A DNA stretch of 64,000 bases from Mycolicibacterium aurum (GTDB taxonomy: Bacteria; Actinomycetota; Actinomycetes; Mycobacteriales; Mycobacteriaceae). This document shows, in pieces, positions 55,890-64,000 of the stretch. The first letter of the stretch is position 1, and every line of letters begins with the position of its first letter. The DNA lies in NCBI GenBank assembly GCA_900078775.1, contig LT549889.1:1426001-1490000 (forward strand), written 5' to 3'. The notes under the pieces were generated by a model. The model was not told where the DNA came from. It saw nothing but the letters and a program-made list of their open reading frames with translations, and made no database searches. A program made the translations under genes and the position numbers.

Positions 55890-57101
55890 TCAGCGGATCG
55901 GCAACCCGGTGATGGCGCGGCTCATCACCAGGCGCTGGATCTCGCTGGTGCCCTCGAAGATGGTGAAGATCTTCGCGTCGCGGTGCATGCGCTCGACCGG
56001 GTAGTCGCGGGTGTAGCCGTTGCCGCCGAGGATCTGGATGGCCTCGTCGGTCACGTACACCGCGGTCTCGCTGGCCACCAGCTTGGCCATCGACCCCTCG
56101 GCGTTGTCGAAGGGCTTGCCGTTGCGGGCCATCCAGGCCGCCCGGTACACCAGCAGGCGGGCGGCGTCGATGCGGGCGTTCATATCGGCCAGCTTGAACG
56201 CCACCGCCTGGAAGTCACCGATCTTGCGGCCGAACTGCTCACGCTCACGGGCGTAGTCGAGGGCGTATTCGTAGGCGGCCCGGGCCACCCCGACCGCCAT
56301 CGCGCCGACGGTGGGCCGGGTGCGCTCGAAGGTGGCCATCGCGGCCTGTCCGGCGGTCCGCTTGCCTTCGCGCGCTTTGGCGATCCGGGCGTCGAACTTG
56401 TCCTTGCCGCCGAGGATCAGCCGGCCCGGGATCCGCACCTCGTCGAGCACCACCTCGGCGGTGTGCGAGGCGCGGATGCCGTGCTTGCGGAACTTCTGGC
56501 CCTGACTGAACCCGGGGGTGCGGGGCGGGATGATGAACGAGGCCTGCCCGCGGCTGCCCAGTTCCGGGTGCACCGACGCGACGACGATGTGCACCTCGGC
56601 GATACCGCCGTTGGTGGCCCAGGTCTTGGTGCCGTTGAGCACCCACTCGTCGGTGGCCTCGTCATAGCGGGCCCGGGTCAGGATGGAACCGACGTCGGAA
56701 CCGGCGCCGGGTTCCGAGGAACAGAAGGCCGCGACCTTGGGATCGTCGACGGTGCCGAACATCTGCGGCAGCCATTCCCCGACCTGCTCGGGCGTGCCGC
56801 TGCCGGCCAGCGACGCCGCCGCGAGTCCGGTGCCCAGGATGGACAGCGCGATGCCGGCGTCGCCCCAGAACAGCTCCTCGAACACCGTGACCATGCCCAG
56901 TCCGGACGGCTCGGCGGCCTGCTCGGCGAACATCTCCATCGAGTACAGACCGATCTTGGCGGCCTCGGCGATGATCGGCCACGGGGTCTCTTCGCGCTCA
57001 TCCCACTCCGCCGCGGCGGGGCGGATCACGTCGGCGGCGAACTCGTGGACCCATTTCTGCACGTCGAGCAGGTCCGAGGGCAACTCCAGCGAGAAGGTCA
57101 T
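55890..57101 (-). CDS. Acyl-CoA dehydrogenase
   Basis: 403 aa full-length enzyme. FAD motif AFCSSEPGAGSDVGS, substrate-binding REREQFGRKIGDFQAVAFKLAD and the C-terminal ILGGNGYTRDYPVERMHRDAKI with the catalytic glutamate in FEGTSEIQR. ATG at 57101 has no ribosome-binding site and a TAAGAT -10 element just upstream, so the transcript is probably leaderless. Convergent with the P450 module. Confidence 0.94.
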   Translation of the reverse strand: MTFSLELPSDLLDVQKWVHEFAADVIRPAAAEWDEREETPWPIIAEAAKIGLYSMEMFAEQAAEPSGLGMVTVFEELFWGDAGIALSILGTGLAAASLAGSGTPEQVGEWLPQMFGTVDDPKVAAFCSSEPGAGSDVGSILTRARYDEATDEWVLNGTKTWATNGGIAEVHIVVASVHPELGSRGQASFIIPPRTPGFSQGQKFRKHGIRASHTAEVVLDEVRIPGRLILGGKDKFDARIAKAREGKRTAGQAAMATFERTRPTVGAMAVGVARAAYEYALDYAREREQFGRKIGDFQAVAFKLADMNARIDAARLLVYRAAWMARNGKPFDNAEGSMAKLVASETAVYVTDEAIQILGGNGYTRDYPVERMHRDAKIFTIFEGTSEIQRLVMSRAITGLPIR

Positions 57102-57108
57102 GGTGGCT

Positions 57109-57126
57109 ATCTTACTTTGGAGTAAG
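57109..57126 (-). promoter_or_regulatory. Leaderless promoter with palindromic operator
   Basis: CTTACT-TTGG-AGTAAG (57111-57126) is a perfect inverted repeat with 6-base arms. The minus-strand -10 TAAGAT of the acyl-CoA dehydrogenase (57109-57114) is inside its left arm, so a bound repressor would block transcription. Confidence 0.6.
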
Positions 57127-57207
57127 TTGGTCGGCCAGGGGGGTGGCGTCGGGTGTACCCGTAGACTGGGCAACCGACGTTTTGACCGGAAAGAGGGCGG
57201 AATCTGA

Positions 57208-57963
57208 ATGAGCGGCCATTCCAAGTGGGCCACCACCAAGCACAAGAAGGCCGTTGTCGATGCCAAGCGCGGCAAGATGTTCGCCAAGCTCATCAAGAAC
57301 ATCGAGGTCGCGGCGCGTACCGGCGGGGGTGACCCGTCCGGTAACCCGACGCTCTACGACGCGATCCAGAAGGCCAAAAAGTCGTCGGTGCCCAACGACA
57401 ACATCGAGCGGGCCCGCAAGCGTGGTGGCGGTGAAGAGGCCGGCGGTGCGGACTGGCAGAACATCACCTATGAGGGTTACGGGCCCAATGGTGTTGCGGT
57501 GCTTATTGAATGCCTCACCGACAACCGCAACCGTGCAGCCGGCGAGGTGCGGGTCGCGATGACCCGCAACGGTGGCAATATGGCCGACCCCGGTTCGGTG
57601 TCCTACCTGTTCTCCCGCAAGGGTGTGATCACTCTGGACAAGAACGGGCTGACCGAGGACGACGTGCTCGGTGCGGTGCTGGAGGCCGGTGCCGAGGAGA
57701 TCAACGACCTGGGCGAGGGCTTCGAGATCATCTGCGAGCCCACCGACCTGGTCGCGGTGCGCACCGCGCTGCAGGACGCCGGCATCGACTACGACTCCGC
57801 CGAATCGGGTTTTCAGCCCTCGGTCAGCGTGCCGGTCGACCTGGAGGGCGCCCGCAAGGTGCTCAAGCTGGTCGACGCGCTGGAGGACAGCGACGACGTG
57901 CAAGAGGTCTACACCAACATCGACATCCCGGACGACGTCGCCGCCCAGCTCGACGAGGACTAG
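57208..57963 (+). CDS. yebC: YebC/PmpR-family protein
   Basis: 251 aa, starting [20 protein letters not shown], the invariant N-terminus of the family; three-domain structure throughout. Relatives act as transcription regulators or, in newer work, help ribosomes at proline stretches. ATG at 57208 follows AGGGCGGA. A TAGACT -10 element lies at 57162-57167. In mycobacteria this gene (Rv2603c) normally comes right after pdxT. Confidence 0.96.
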   Translation: MSGHSKWATTKHKKAVVDAKRGKMFAKLIKNIEVAARTGGGDPSGNPTLYDAIQKAKKSSVPNDNIERARKRGGGEEAGGADWQNITYEGYGPNGVAVLIECLTDNRNRAAGEVRVAMTRNGGNMADPGSVSYLFSRKGVITLDKNGLTEDDVLGAVLEAGAEEINDLGEGFEIICEPTDLVAVRTALQDAGIDYDSAESGFQPSVSVPVDLEGARKVLKLVDALEDSDDVQEVYTNIDIPDDVAAQLDED

Positions 57964-58637
57964 CTCGACTCCCCGTCGCCGCGCTCGCCCCGGACGGCCT
58001 CGCCGATCGCCGTCTGGCCCGAGATGACCTCGAAGGTGCGGCCGGCCGTGCCGGGGGAGTCCAGCACCGCCAGCAGCACCGAGGCCACATCGGCGCGCGG
58101 GATGGTGCCGCGCCCGGTGGATTCGGCGATGCGCACCCGGCCGGTGCCGGGCTCATCGGTCAGCCCGCCGGGCCGCACGATGGTGGTCTGCAGGCCGGCG
58201 CGGGCCCGCACGTCCGCGTCGGCCTCGGACTTGGCGTGCATGTAGGCGCGGAACACCTCGTCGTAGCCGGCGTCGAGGCTGCGGTCATCGGCGGCCAGCG
58301 CCGACACCATGACATAGCGGCCCACCCCCGCGGCTTCGGCGGCGTCGGCGAGCAGGATCGCGGCGTCGCGGTCCACCGTCTGCTTGCGGGCCACCCCGCT
58401 GCCCGGCCCGGCACCGGCGGCGAACACCACCGCGTCGGCGCCCGCCAGGGCGTCGGCGACCTGCTGCACCGGGCTGTTCTCCAGATCCAGCACCACGGCC
58501 TGCGCCCCGGCGGCCTCCAGATCGGCGGCGTGCGACGGGTTCCGGATCAAGCCGAGGACGGTGTCACCCCGGTTCGCCAGCAGCCGCTCCAGTGACAGGG
58601 CGATCTTCCCGTGCCCACCCGCAATGACGACTCGCAT
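57960..58637 (-). CDS. NAD(P)-binding protein (atypical SDR, YwnB/NmrA type)
   Basis: 225 aa. Rossmann loop [30 protein letters not shown] and [10 protein letters not shown] at the nucleotide edge, and a conserved VSALAADD with the Ser/Asp pair. No Tyr-x3-Lys catalytic pair in the usual place, as in NAD(P)-sensing relatives such as NmrA. 4-bp convergent overlap with yebC. Confidence 0.85.
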   Translation of the reverse strand: MRVVIAGGHGKIALSLERLLANRGDTVLGLIRNPSHAADLEAAGAQAVVLDLENSPVQQVADALAGADAVVFAAGAGPGSGVARKQTVDRDAAILLADAAEAAGVGRYVMVSALAADDRSLDAGYDEVFRAYMHAKSEADADVRARAGLQTTIVRPGGLTDEPGTGRVRIAESTGRGTIPRADVASVLLAVLDSPGTAGRTFEVISGQTAIGEAVRGERGDGESS

Positions 58638-58701
58638 CGAACCAGCCTACGGAGGACGGGGAGAGCGCGTGTCCCTGTCGGGTTGTGTCGGCGTCGGCGG
58701 C

Positions 58702-58724
58702 TAGGCTATCGAACACGTGTTCTT
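58702..58724 (+). promoter_or_regulatory. ruvCAB promoter with LexA SOS box
   Basis: TAGGCT at 58702-58707 fits a -10 element. TCGAAC-ACGT-GTTCTT (58709-58724) matches the mycobacterial SOS box TCGAAC-N4-GTTCGA at 10 of 12 fixed positions, and its core GAACACGTGTTC is a perfect palindrome. It lies 16 bases before the ruvC start. ruvC is a known LexA-controlled gene in M. tuberculosis. Confidence 0.8.
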
Positions 58725-58740
58725 ATCTGAAGGGGCTGGC

Positions 58741-59298
58741 GTGCGGATTATGGGAGTCGATCCCGGGTTGACGCGCTGCGGTTTGTCGGTGGTCGAGAGC
58801 GGCCGCGGCCGGCAGGTCACCGCACTCGACGTCGACGTCGTACGGACGCCGGCGGACGCGCCGCTGCAGCAGCGGCTGCTGACCATCAGCGACACCGTCG
58901 AGCACTGGATGGACACCCACGTGCCGGACGTGATCGCCATCGAGCGGGTATTCGCCAACCACAACGCCAACACCGCCATGGGCACCGCACAGGCCGGCGG
59001 TGTGATCGCGCTGGCCGCGGCGCGGCGAAACATCGACGTGTACTTCCATACCCCGTCCGAGGTCAAGGCCGCGGTCACCGGCAACGGCCGGGCCGACAAG
59101 GCGCAGATCACCACGATGGTCACCAAGATTCTCGGGCTGCAACAAAAGCCGACACCCGCGGACGCCGCCGACGCGCTGGCGTTGGCAATCTGTCACTGCT
59201 GGCGGGCCCCGATGATCGCCCGGATGGCCGAGGCGCAGGCCAAGGCCGAGGCGCAGAAGAAGCTCTACCAGGCCCGACTGAAGGCGGCCCGCGCATGA
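58741..59298 (+). CDS. ruvC: Holliday junction endonuclease RuvC
   Basis: 185 aa. Metal-binding acids in [11 protein letters not shown] (Asp7), [11 protein letters not shown] (Glu), and the [14 protein letters not shown] helix; the DNA-binding [15 protein letters not shown] is present. Resolves Holliday junctions. GTG at 58741 with AAGGGG upstream is preferred over an upstream GTG inside the SOS box. Overlaps ruvA by 4 bp. Confidence 0.96.
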   Translation: MRIMGVDPGLTRCGLSVVESGRGRQVTALDVDVVRTPADAPLQQRLLTISDTVEHWMDTHVPDVIAIERVFANHNANTAMGTAQAGGVIALAAARRNIDVYFHTPSEVKAAVTGNGRADKAQITTMVTKILGLQQKPTPADAADALALAICHCWRAPMIARMAEAQAKAEAQKKLYQARLKAARA

Positions 59299-59885
59299 TC
59301 GCCTCGGTCCGCGGCGAGATCATCGACATCGCCCTCGATCACGCCGTCGTCGAGGCCGCCGGCGTCGGCTACAAGGTGATGGCCACCCCGTCCACGCTGT
59401 CCACGCTGCGGCGCGGGGAAGAGGCCCGGCTGATCACCGCGATGATCGTGCGCGAGGACTCGATGACGCTGTACGGCTTCGCCGACGGTGACTCCCGGGA
59501 CCTGTTCAACACCCTGCTCGGCGTCTCCGGCGTCGGCCCCAAGATCGCGCTGGCCACCCTGGCGGTCTACGACGCCGCCTCGCTGCGCCAGGCCCTGGCC
59601 GACGGTGACGTCACGGCCCTGACCCGGGTGCCCGGCATCGGCAAACGCGGCGCCGAGCGGATGGTGCTGGAACTGCGCGACAAGATCGGCGCGGTACCCG
59701 GTGCCGGCGGGGTGGCCGGTGCCAGTGGGCACGCTATCCGCACCCCCGTGGTGGAAGCGCTTGTCGGCCTTGGCTTCGCGGCCAAACAGGCCGAGGAGGC
59801 CACCGACAAGGTGCTGGCCGACGACCCGAACGCCACCACCTCCAGTGCGCTGCGGGCGGCGCTGTCCATGCTCGGTAAGAAGTAG
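59295..59885 (+). CDS. ruvA: Holliday junction-binding protein RuvA
   Basis: 196 aa, binds the junction as a tetramer and loads RuvB. N-terminal OB fold with [20 protein letters not shown], two helix-hairpin-helix motifs ([12 protein letters not shown] and [13 protein letters not shown]) and the C-terminal RuvB-binding domain [19 protein letters not shown]. Confidence 0.97.
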   Translation: MIASVRGEIIDIALDHAVVEAAGVGYKVMATPSTLSTLRRGEEARLITAMIVREDSMTLYGFADGDSRDLFNTLLGVSGVGPKIALATLAVYDAASLRQALADGDVTALTRVPGIGKRGAERMVLELRDKIGAVPGAGGVAGASGHAIRTPVVEALVGLGFAAKQAEEATDKVLADDPNATTSSALRAALSMLGKK

Positions 59886-59887
59886 CC

Positions 59888-60940
59888 ATGGGCCGTTTCG
59901 AAGGCGAGGAAGCCGAGGACCGGGACGTCTCGCCCGCGCTGACCGTCGGCGAAGGCGATATCGACGCCAGCCTGCGGCCGCGCACGCTGGGTGAGTTCAT
60001 CGGTCAGCACCGGGTGCGCGAGCAGCTGCAACTGGTTCTCGAAGGCGCCAAGAACCGCGGCGGCACCCCGGACCACATCCTGCTGTCCGGCCCGCCCGGC
60101 CTGGGCAAGACCTCACTGGCGATGATCATCGCCGCCGAACTGAACTCCGCGCTGCGGGTCACCTCGGGCCCGGCGCTGGAGCGGGCCGGCGACCTGGCGG
60201 CCATGCTGTCGAATCTGGTCGAGGGCGATGTGCTGTTCATCGACGAGATCCACCGCATCGCCCGGCCGGCCGAGGAGATGCTGTACCTGGCCATGGAGGA
60301 CTTCCGGGTGGACGTGGTGGTCGGCAAGGGCCCCGGGGCGACCTCGATTCCGCTGGACGTCGCGCCGTTCACGCTGGTGGGCGCCACCACACGGTCGGGT
60401 GCGCTGACCGGGCCGCTGCGCGACCGGTTCGGTTTCACCGCCCACATGGACTTCTACGAGCCGGCCGACCTGGAACGGGTGCTGGCCCGCTCCGCCGGCA
60501 TCCTCGGCATCGAACTCGAGGCCACCGCCGGCGCGGAGGTCGCCCGGCGCTCACGCGGCACCCCGCGGATTGCCAACCGGCTGCTGCGCCGGGTCCGCGA
60601 CTACGCCGAGGTACGCGCCGACGGCGTCATCACCCGCGATATCGCCAAGGCCGCCCTGGAGGTCTACGACGTCGACGAACTCGGCCTGGACCGGCTCGAC
60701 CGTGCGGTGCTCTCCGCCCTGACCCGCAGCTTCGGCGGTGGGCCGGTGGGGGTCTCCACGCTGGCCGTGGCGGTGGGGGAGGAAGCCACCACCGTCGAGG
60801 AGGTGTGCGAGCCGTTCCTGGTGCGGGCCGGGATGATCGCGCGGACCCCGCGCGGTCGGGTCGCCACCCCGCTGGCGTGGACGCATCTGGGCCTGCAGCC
60901 GCCGGTCGCCGGGTTCGGGCAGACCGGACTGTTTGAATAA
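59888..60940 (+). CDS. ruvB: Holliday junction branch-migration ATPase RuvB
   Basis: 350 aa AAA+ motor. Walker [13 protein letters not shown], Walker B FIDEIHR, sensor 1 [18 protein letters not shown] with the arginine finger, and the C-terminal winged helix ([20 protein letters not shown] and TPRGRVAT). Starts 2 bp after ruvA. Confidence 0.97.
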   Translation: MGRFEGEEAEDRDVSPALTVGEGDIDASLRPRTLGEFIGQHRVREQLQLVLEGAKNRGGTPDHILLSGPPGLGKTSLAMIIAAELNSALRVTSGPALERAGDLAAMLSNLVEGDVLFIDEIHRIARPAEEMLYLAMEDFRVDVVVGKGPGATSIPLDVAPFTLVGATTRSGALTGPLRDRFGFTAHMDFYEPADLERVLARSAGILGIELEATAGAEVARRSRGTPRIANRLLRRVRDYAEVRADGVITRDIAKAALEVYDVDELGLDRLDRAVLSALTRSFGGGPVGVSTLAVAVGEEATTVEEVCEPFLVRAGMIARTPRGRVATPLAWTHLGLQPPVAGFGQTGLFE

Positions 60941-60962
60941 TCGATACCCCGGCTGGGTAGTC

Positions 60963-60980
60963 CCTCGGTTATGACCGAGG
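60963..60980 (+). terminator. Hairpin after ruvB that covers the next gene's start region
   Basis: CCTCGGT and ACCGAGG form a perfect 7-bp stem around TATG. The right arm contains part of the GAGGAGG ribosome-binding site of the gene starting at 60989, so it may be both a ruvB terminator/attenuator and a block on translation. Confidence 0.5.
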
Positions 60981-60988
60981 AGGCCACC

Positions 60989-61672
60989 ATGACCAAGACA
61001 AGCGAGCGGACCGAGACAAGCGAGCGACGTACCGGCGGCAGGCTGCACATGCCGCGTAGCCGCGGCGCCCTGAGCGGGCTGCTGCTGATCCTGGCCGGCG
61101 TCTGGGGTGCCCTCATCCCGTTCGTCGGGCCCTATTTCGACTTCGCCTTCACCCCGGACGCGCCGTGGACCTGGACCATCGGCCGCGGCTGGCTCGAGGT
61201 GCTACCCGGTGCCGTCGCGGTGCTGGGTGGCCTGCTGCTGCTCATCTCGGGTAACCGCGCGACGGCCATGCTGGGCGGCTGGCTGGCCGTGGCGGCCGGG
61301 GCCTGGTTCGTGGTCGGGCGTGCCCTGGCCGCGCCGCTGGCGCTGGGCAACGTGGGCAGCCCGGTCGCCGTCACCGAGGCCAAGCGGGTGGTGCTGGAGC
61401 TGGCCTACTTCTCCGGGCTGGGCGCGCTGATCGTCTTCCTGGGCGCCGCCGCGGTCGGCCGACTGTCGGTGCGCAGCGTCCGCGATGTCCGGCACGTCGA
61501 GACCGTTTCCCGGCCGGTGGATACCGGCGCGCATCCGGTGACGCCGGAGCCCGTCGCGATGCGTGATCAGAAGACAGAGATCATCGGCCCGACCGCCGAC
61601 GCCCGCGGCCGCAAGCGCAGCTGGCGGGACATGTTCCGCGGCGGCCGCAACAGCAACCTGGCCCATCGCTAG
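60989..61672 (+). CDS. Four-helix membrane protein of unknown function
   Basis: 227 aa. Basic N-terminus, four hydrophobic segments (GALSGLLLILAGVWGALIPFV, GAVAVLGGLLLLISG, LGGWLAVAAGAWFVVGRALA and ALIVFLGAAAVGRLS) and a charged cytoplasmic tail. ATG at 60989 is chosen because GAGGAGG is 5 bases upstream; an in-frame ATG at 60971 sits in the loop of a hairpin and has no ribosome-binding site. Family not recognised, but a membrane protein after ruvB is a common mycobacterial arrangement. Confidence 0.8.
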   Translation: MTKTSERTETSERRTGGRLHMPRSRGALSGLLLILAGVWGALIPFVGPYFDFAFTPDAPWTWTIGRGWLEVLPGAVAVLGGLLLLISGNRATAMLGGWLAVAAGAWFVVGRALAAPLALGNVGSPVAVTEAKRVVLELAYFSGLGALIVFLGAAAVGRLSVRSVRDVRHVETVSRPVDTGAHPVTPEPVAMRDQKTEIIGPTADARGRKRSWRDMFRGGRNSNLAHR

Positions 61673-62778
61673 CCGGCTGCGGGGTGTTGCTCGGGCAGGT
61701 CCGTGGCGTGGCGGACCCGGTTGCCCCCGGCCCGCTTGGCCGCGTACATGGCCTGATCGGCGGCGCCGAGCAGCCCGTCGAGGGCCTCTTGGGAGGCCGG
61801 GTGGCGAGGCGATGACGCGGTGCCGACGCTCGCGGTGACCGAGTGCGGCAGCGCCGCGATCGCGGCGCACACCCGGTCCGCGAGCCGGTACAGATGGGGC
61901 TCGCTCATTGTGCCGGCGATGCAGAACTCCTCACCGCCGATTCGGGCCACCACCACGTCTGGGCCGGACACCCGGCGCAGCACGGCGGCCACCGCGGCCA
62001 GCACCTGATCCCCGGCGGCGTGCCCCTGGGTGTCGTTGACCTGCTTGAAGTCGTCCAGATCGACCATCATCACGCCGAGCGCGCCCCGACGGCGCAGCCC
62101 GGCGCGGTCGCCGAGGGCGCGGTGGAATCCGCGGCGGTTGTGCAGTCCGGTCAGGGCGTCCACATCGGAGTTCACCGCGTCCGCGCCCAGCAGCTGGATC
62201 AGCACCTGCCCGATCATCGGCACGGTCAGGATGCTGACCAGCACGAGCAGCGTCTCACTGGCGGCCAGCATGGCGTCGCCCTCGGCCGCCACCCGCAGCC
62301 CGCAGATCACCGTGGTGCTCACGGCGATGCCGAGGATCAACGTCAGGAACGGGCTGGTGTGGGTGAATGCCACCAACCCGGCGATCACCACGAACACCAC
62401 GCACGCGGTCAGGCCGTGCTTGGGTTGCAGGGCGATCAGACAGGCCGCCGATACGCACAGCGCCGACAGCACCGCGAACGTCCGGGAGCTGTTGCGGGAC
62501 GGCCATCGGTTCAGCCAGACGAACGTCATCGTCCAGCACAGCAGGGAGGCGGGGATCGCGATGGCGGCCTTGGCGATCACCGGGGACACCGCCGGACTCC
62601 ACAGCAGCAGGATCGGTACGAATCCCAGCGTCGTCACCGAGATCGCCATGATGACCTGCAACGGCCAGCGCAGGTGCTGTGACTCCAGGTACTCGGACAG
62701 CCAGTCATAGCGGTCGGGCTGCCGCCACCACCGGCCAATCGCTTCCATCGCATCAGTTCGTTCGGAGATCAGGGGCAC
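61669..62778 (-). CDS. Membrane GGDEF diguanylate cyclase
   Basis: 369 aa. Six hydrophobic segments in the N-terminal ~190 residues, then a GGDEF domain: substrate site ALTGLHNRRGF, DLDDFKQVNDTQGH and the active-site loop ARIGGEEF. Makes cyclic di-GMP from GTP. The inhibitory I-site RxxD five residues before the loop is absent (SGPD stands one residue further away without the arginine), so product inhibition may be lacking. GTG at 62778 is annotated; ATG at 62748 is also possible. Overlaps the previous gene tail-to-tail by 4 bp. Confidence 0.92.
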   Translation of the reverse strand: MPLISERTDAMEAIGRWWRQPDRYDWLSEYLESQHLRWPLQVIMAISVTTLGFVPILLLWSPAVSPVIAKAAIAIPASLLCWTMTFVWLNRWPSRNSSRTFAVLSALCVSAACLIALQPKHGLTACVVFVVIAGLVAFTHTSPFLTLILGIAVSTTVICGLRVAAEGDAMLAASETLLVLVSILTVPMIGQVLIQLLGADAVNSDVDALTGLHNRRGFHRALGDRAGLRRRGALGVMMVDLDDFKQVNDTQGHAAGDQVLAAVAAVLRRVSGPDVVVARIGGEEFCIAGTMSEPHLYRLADRVCAAIAALPHSVTASVGTASSPRHPASQEALDGLLGAADQAMYAAKRAGGNRVRHATDLPEQHPAAG

Positions 62779-62833
62779 TAGAGGTCGGGATCACTGTACG
62801 GGGTTTCCCTCGCAGCAGATGCTTCGCCGACGG

Positions 62834-63295
62834 TCAGTCGCGTGCCTGATCTGGGGCGAACTCGTCGAGCAATCGCTGCATGGTCCGACACATCTCGGTG
62901 AACCGATGCTCGCCGACGGCCGAGGACCAGCGCCGCTCCAGATCGCGGACGCGGAGGCCGGCGGCCGTCATCAGCTCTGCTCCGCGGTCGGTGAGGTCGA
63001 TGAGTTTGGCCCTGCCGTCGGCTGGGTCGGGTCGGCGGTTGAGATAGCCCAGATTGACGAGGTCATTGACCAGTTCGGAGGTGGCGGCCAGGCTCAGCTG
63101 CGCGCGATCGGCCAGTTCGGTCAGGCGGATGCCGCCCATCCGGATATTGCCGAAGATCTGCAGATGGGGTTCGCGCAGGTCACCGAAGCCGGCCGCTGCG
63201 CGAGGTTCGGCGAGGTCGTCACGGAACACCCGCAGGAGTCGGACCAGAAGCTGTCCGATGGCCAGCTCATCGTCGGGGTCCCTTGACGCCGCCAT
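62834..63295 (-). CDS. MarR-family transcriptional regulator
   Basis: 153 aa winged-helix protein. RLTELADRAQLSLAATSELVNDLVNLGYLNRRPDPADGRAKLIDLT covers the recognition helix and the DxR-type wing (PADGRAKL). ATG at 63295 with a TACTAT -10 element. Divergent from an alpha/beta hydrolase, which it probably controls through the repeats at 63314-63340. Confidence 0.93.
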   Translation of the reverse strand: MAASRDPDDELAIGQLLVRLLRVFRDDLAEPRAAAGFGDLREPHLQIFGNIRMGGIRLTELADRAQLSLAATSELVNDLVNLGYLNRRPDPADGRAKLIDLTDRGAELMTAAGLRVRDLERRWSSAVGEHRFTEMCRTMQRLLDEFAPDQARD

Positions 63296-63313
63296 GGCTG
63301 GGCAGCATAGTAC

Positions 63314-63340
63314 GGTTTCCGAAGTTTCGGTTTCCGAAGT
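63314..63340. promoter_or_regulatory. Tandem GGTTTCCGAAGT repeats in the MarR/hydrolase intergenic region
   Basis: GGTTTCCGAAGT occurs at 63314-63325 and again at 63329-63340 (15-bp period). Between them TTCGG-TTT-CCGAA (63326-63338) is a perfect palindrome. Typical of a MarR operator controlling both divergent genes; the TACTAT -10 of the MarR gene is adjacent. Confidence 0.65.
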
Positions 63341-63356
63341 ATGTGGGGTGGCTGTG

Positions 63357-64000
63357 ATGACCGTTGCGCGAATCGCCACGGACCTGGGCAGGTTGCATGT
63401 GCAGATTCAGGGCGCCGGACCTCCGGTAATGCTGTGGCACAGCCTGTTTCTCGATTCGCGCTCGTGGTGCGGGTTGGCCGAGGGATTGGCCGGGGACCGC
63501 ATGGTCGTCGCCGTCGACGGGCCGTCCCACGGTCGCAGTGAACCGATCACCCGTGACTTCACCTTCGCCGACTGCGTCACCGCCGCTGAACAGGTACTCG
63601 ACCACCTCGAAGTGACCGCGCCGGTGGACTGGGTGGGAAATGCCTGGGGCGGACATGTCGGTGTCCAGTTCGCGCTGCGTCGGCCCGACCGGGTGCGCAC
63701 ACTGACCACCATCGGGACGCCCGCACATCCGTTGCGACCCCAGGAGCGGTGGACGAAGGCCTGGCCCCTGGTGCAGATGTATCGATTAGCCGGACCGAAT
63801 GCGCTACTGATGAAACCCCTTTCGAAGGCCCTCGTCGGCGCGGAGACCATCGCGGCGGTGCCCGATCTGGCGGCGACGGTGATGAGTGCGTTCACCGAGG
63901 CCCACCGGGCGGCGATGTTCCATGCCATCAGGTCGATGATGCTGAACCGCCCGGGCATGGCGGCTGACATGGGGCGGCTCAGCATCCCGACGCTGCTGAT
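63357..64000 (+). CDS. Alpha/beta hydrolase, 3' end cut off; nucleophile serine replaced
   Basis: At least 214 aa to the window end without a stop. The fold is clear: MLWHSLFLDSRSW (oxyanion loop), VVAVDGPSHGRSE and the nucleophile elbow VDWVGNAWGGHVG. In the elbow GxSxG the serine is Ala (GNAWG), so this is either a non-canonical hydrolase using another residue or a non-catalytic/ligand-binding member. ATG at 63357; a GTG at 63348 is also in frame. Divergent from the MarR regulator. Confidence 0.85.
   Translation, partial: MTVARIATDLGRLHVQIQGAGPPVMLWHSLFLDSRSWCGLAEGLAGDRMVVAVDGPSHGRSEPITRDFTFADCVTAAEQVLDHLEVTAPVDWVGNAWGGHVGVQFALRRPDRVRTLTTIGTPAHPLRPQERWTKAWPLVQMYRLAGPNALLMKPLSKALVGAETIAAVPDLAATVMSAFTEAHRAAMFHAIRSMMLNRPGMAADMGRLSIPTLL

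Overview
The window is a high-GC actinobacterial chromosome segment, almost certainly from a Mycobacterium/Mycolicibacterium species. The reasons are a full yrbE-mce lipid-importer operon, the phosphatidylinositol mannoside cluster (thrS, HIT phosphorylase, pgsA, patA, pimA, NUDIX), pdxS-tesB-pdxT, yebC and ruvCAB in the mycobacterial order, many GTG/TTG starts, 4-bp start/stop overlaps and several leaderless-looking promoters. No tRNA, rRNA, CRISPR array, insertion sequence or phage gene was seen.

Layout. 1-11.7 kb is a catabolic locus: a 5'-truncated aldehyde dehydrogenase, a seven-gene minus-strand operon (SDR, cytochrome P450, Rieske oxygenase, GNAT protein, NTF2-DUF35 protein, thiolase-like protein, acyl-CoA synthetase), a P450-type ferredoxin, a second aldehyde dehydrogenase and a TetR regulator. 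11.7-20.7 kb is an eight-gene yrbEA-yrbEB-mceA-F operon. The promoters of the seven-gene operon and the mce operon are near copies of each other (same -35, 17-bp spacer and -10, with a shared ACCTAT block in the spacer), so importer and catabolic enzymes look co-regulated. 20.7-22.6 kb holds relics (possible M50-like fragment, P450 remnant) and an fdxA-type ferredoxin with a DosR box. 22.6-29.1 kb carries a sulfotransferase, a TetR, a DUF1214 protein, two luciferase-like monooxygenases and an old-yellow-enzyme homologue. 29.2-32.4 kb holds a DUF222/HNH protein, a DUF445 protein and an Abi-alpha-like protein. 32.6-37.5 kb is a glycogen phosphorylase-phosphoketolase operon. 37.6-41.4 kb is a beta-oxidation set (APH-fold kinase-like protein, two acyl-CoA dehydrogenase subunits, enoyl-CoA hydratase).

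42.8-52.9 kb is the conserved core: PaaI thioesterase, TIGR02611 protein, thrS, then translationally coupled PIM biosynthesis genes, then PLP synthase pdxS/pdxT with tesB between. At 52.9-57.1 kb a TetR/P450/ferredoxin/SDR module plus an acyl-CoA dehydrogenase lies between pdxT and yebC, with a striking triple operator. 57.2-61.7 kb is yebC, an NAD(P)-binding protein and ruvCAB preceded by a LexA-type SOS box. The end holds a GGDEF protein, a MarR regulator and a 3'-truncated alpha/beta hydrolase whose nucleophile-elbow serine is an alanine.

The most promising candidate for an undescribed system is the Mce importer plus the SDR/P450/Rieske/retro-aldolase-like operon under twin promoters: it looks like uptake and oxidative degradation of one unidentified (probably steroid- or isoprenoid-like) substrate. 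All family names rest on motif recognition by eye; no database search was run.
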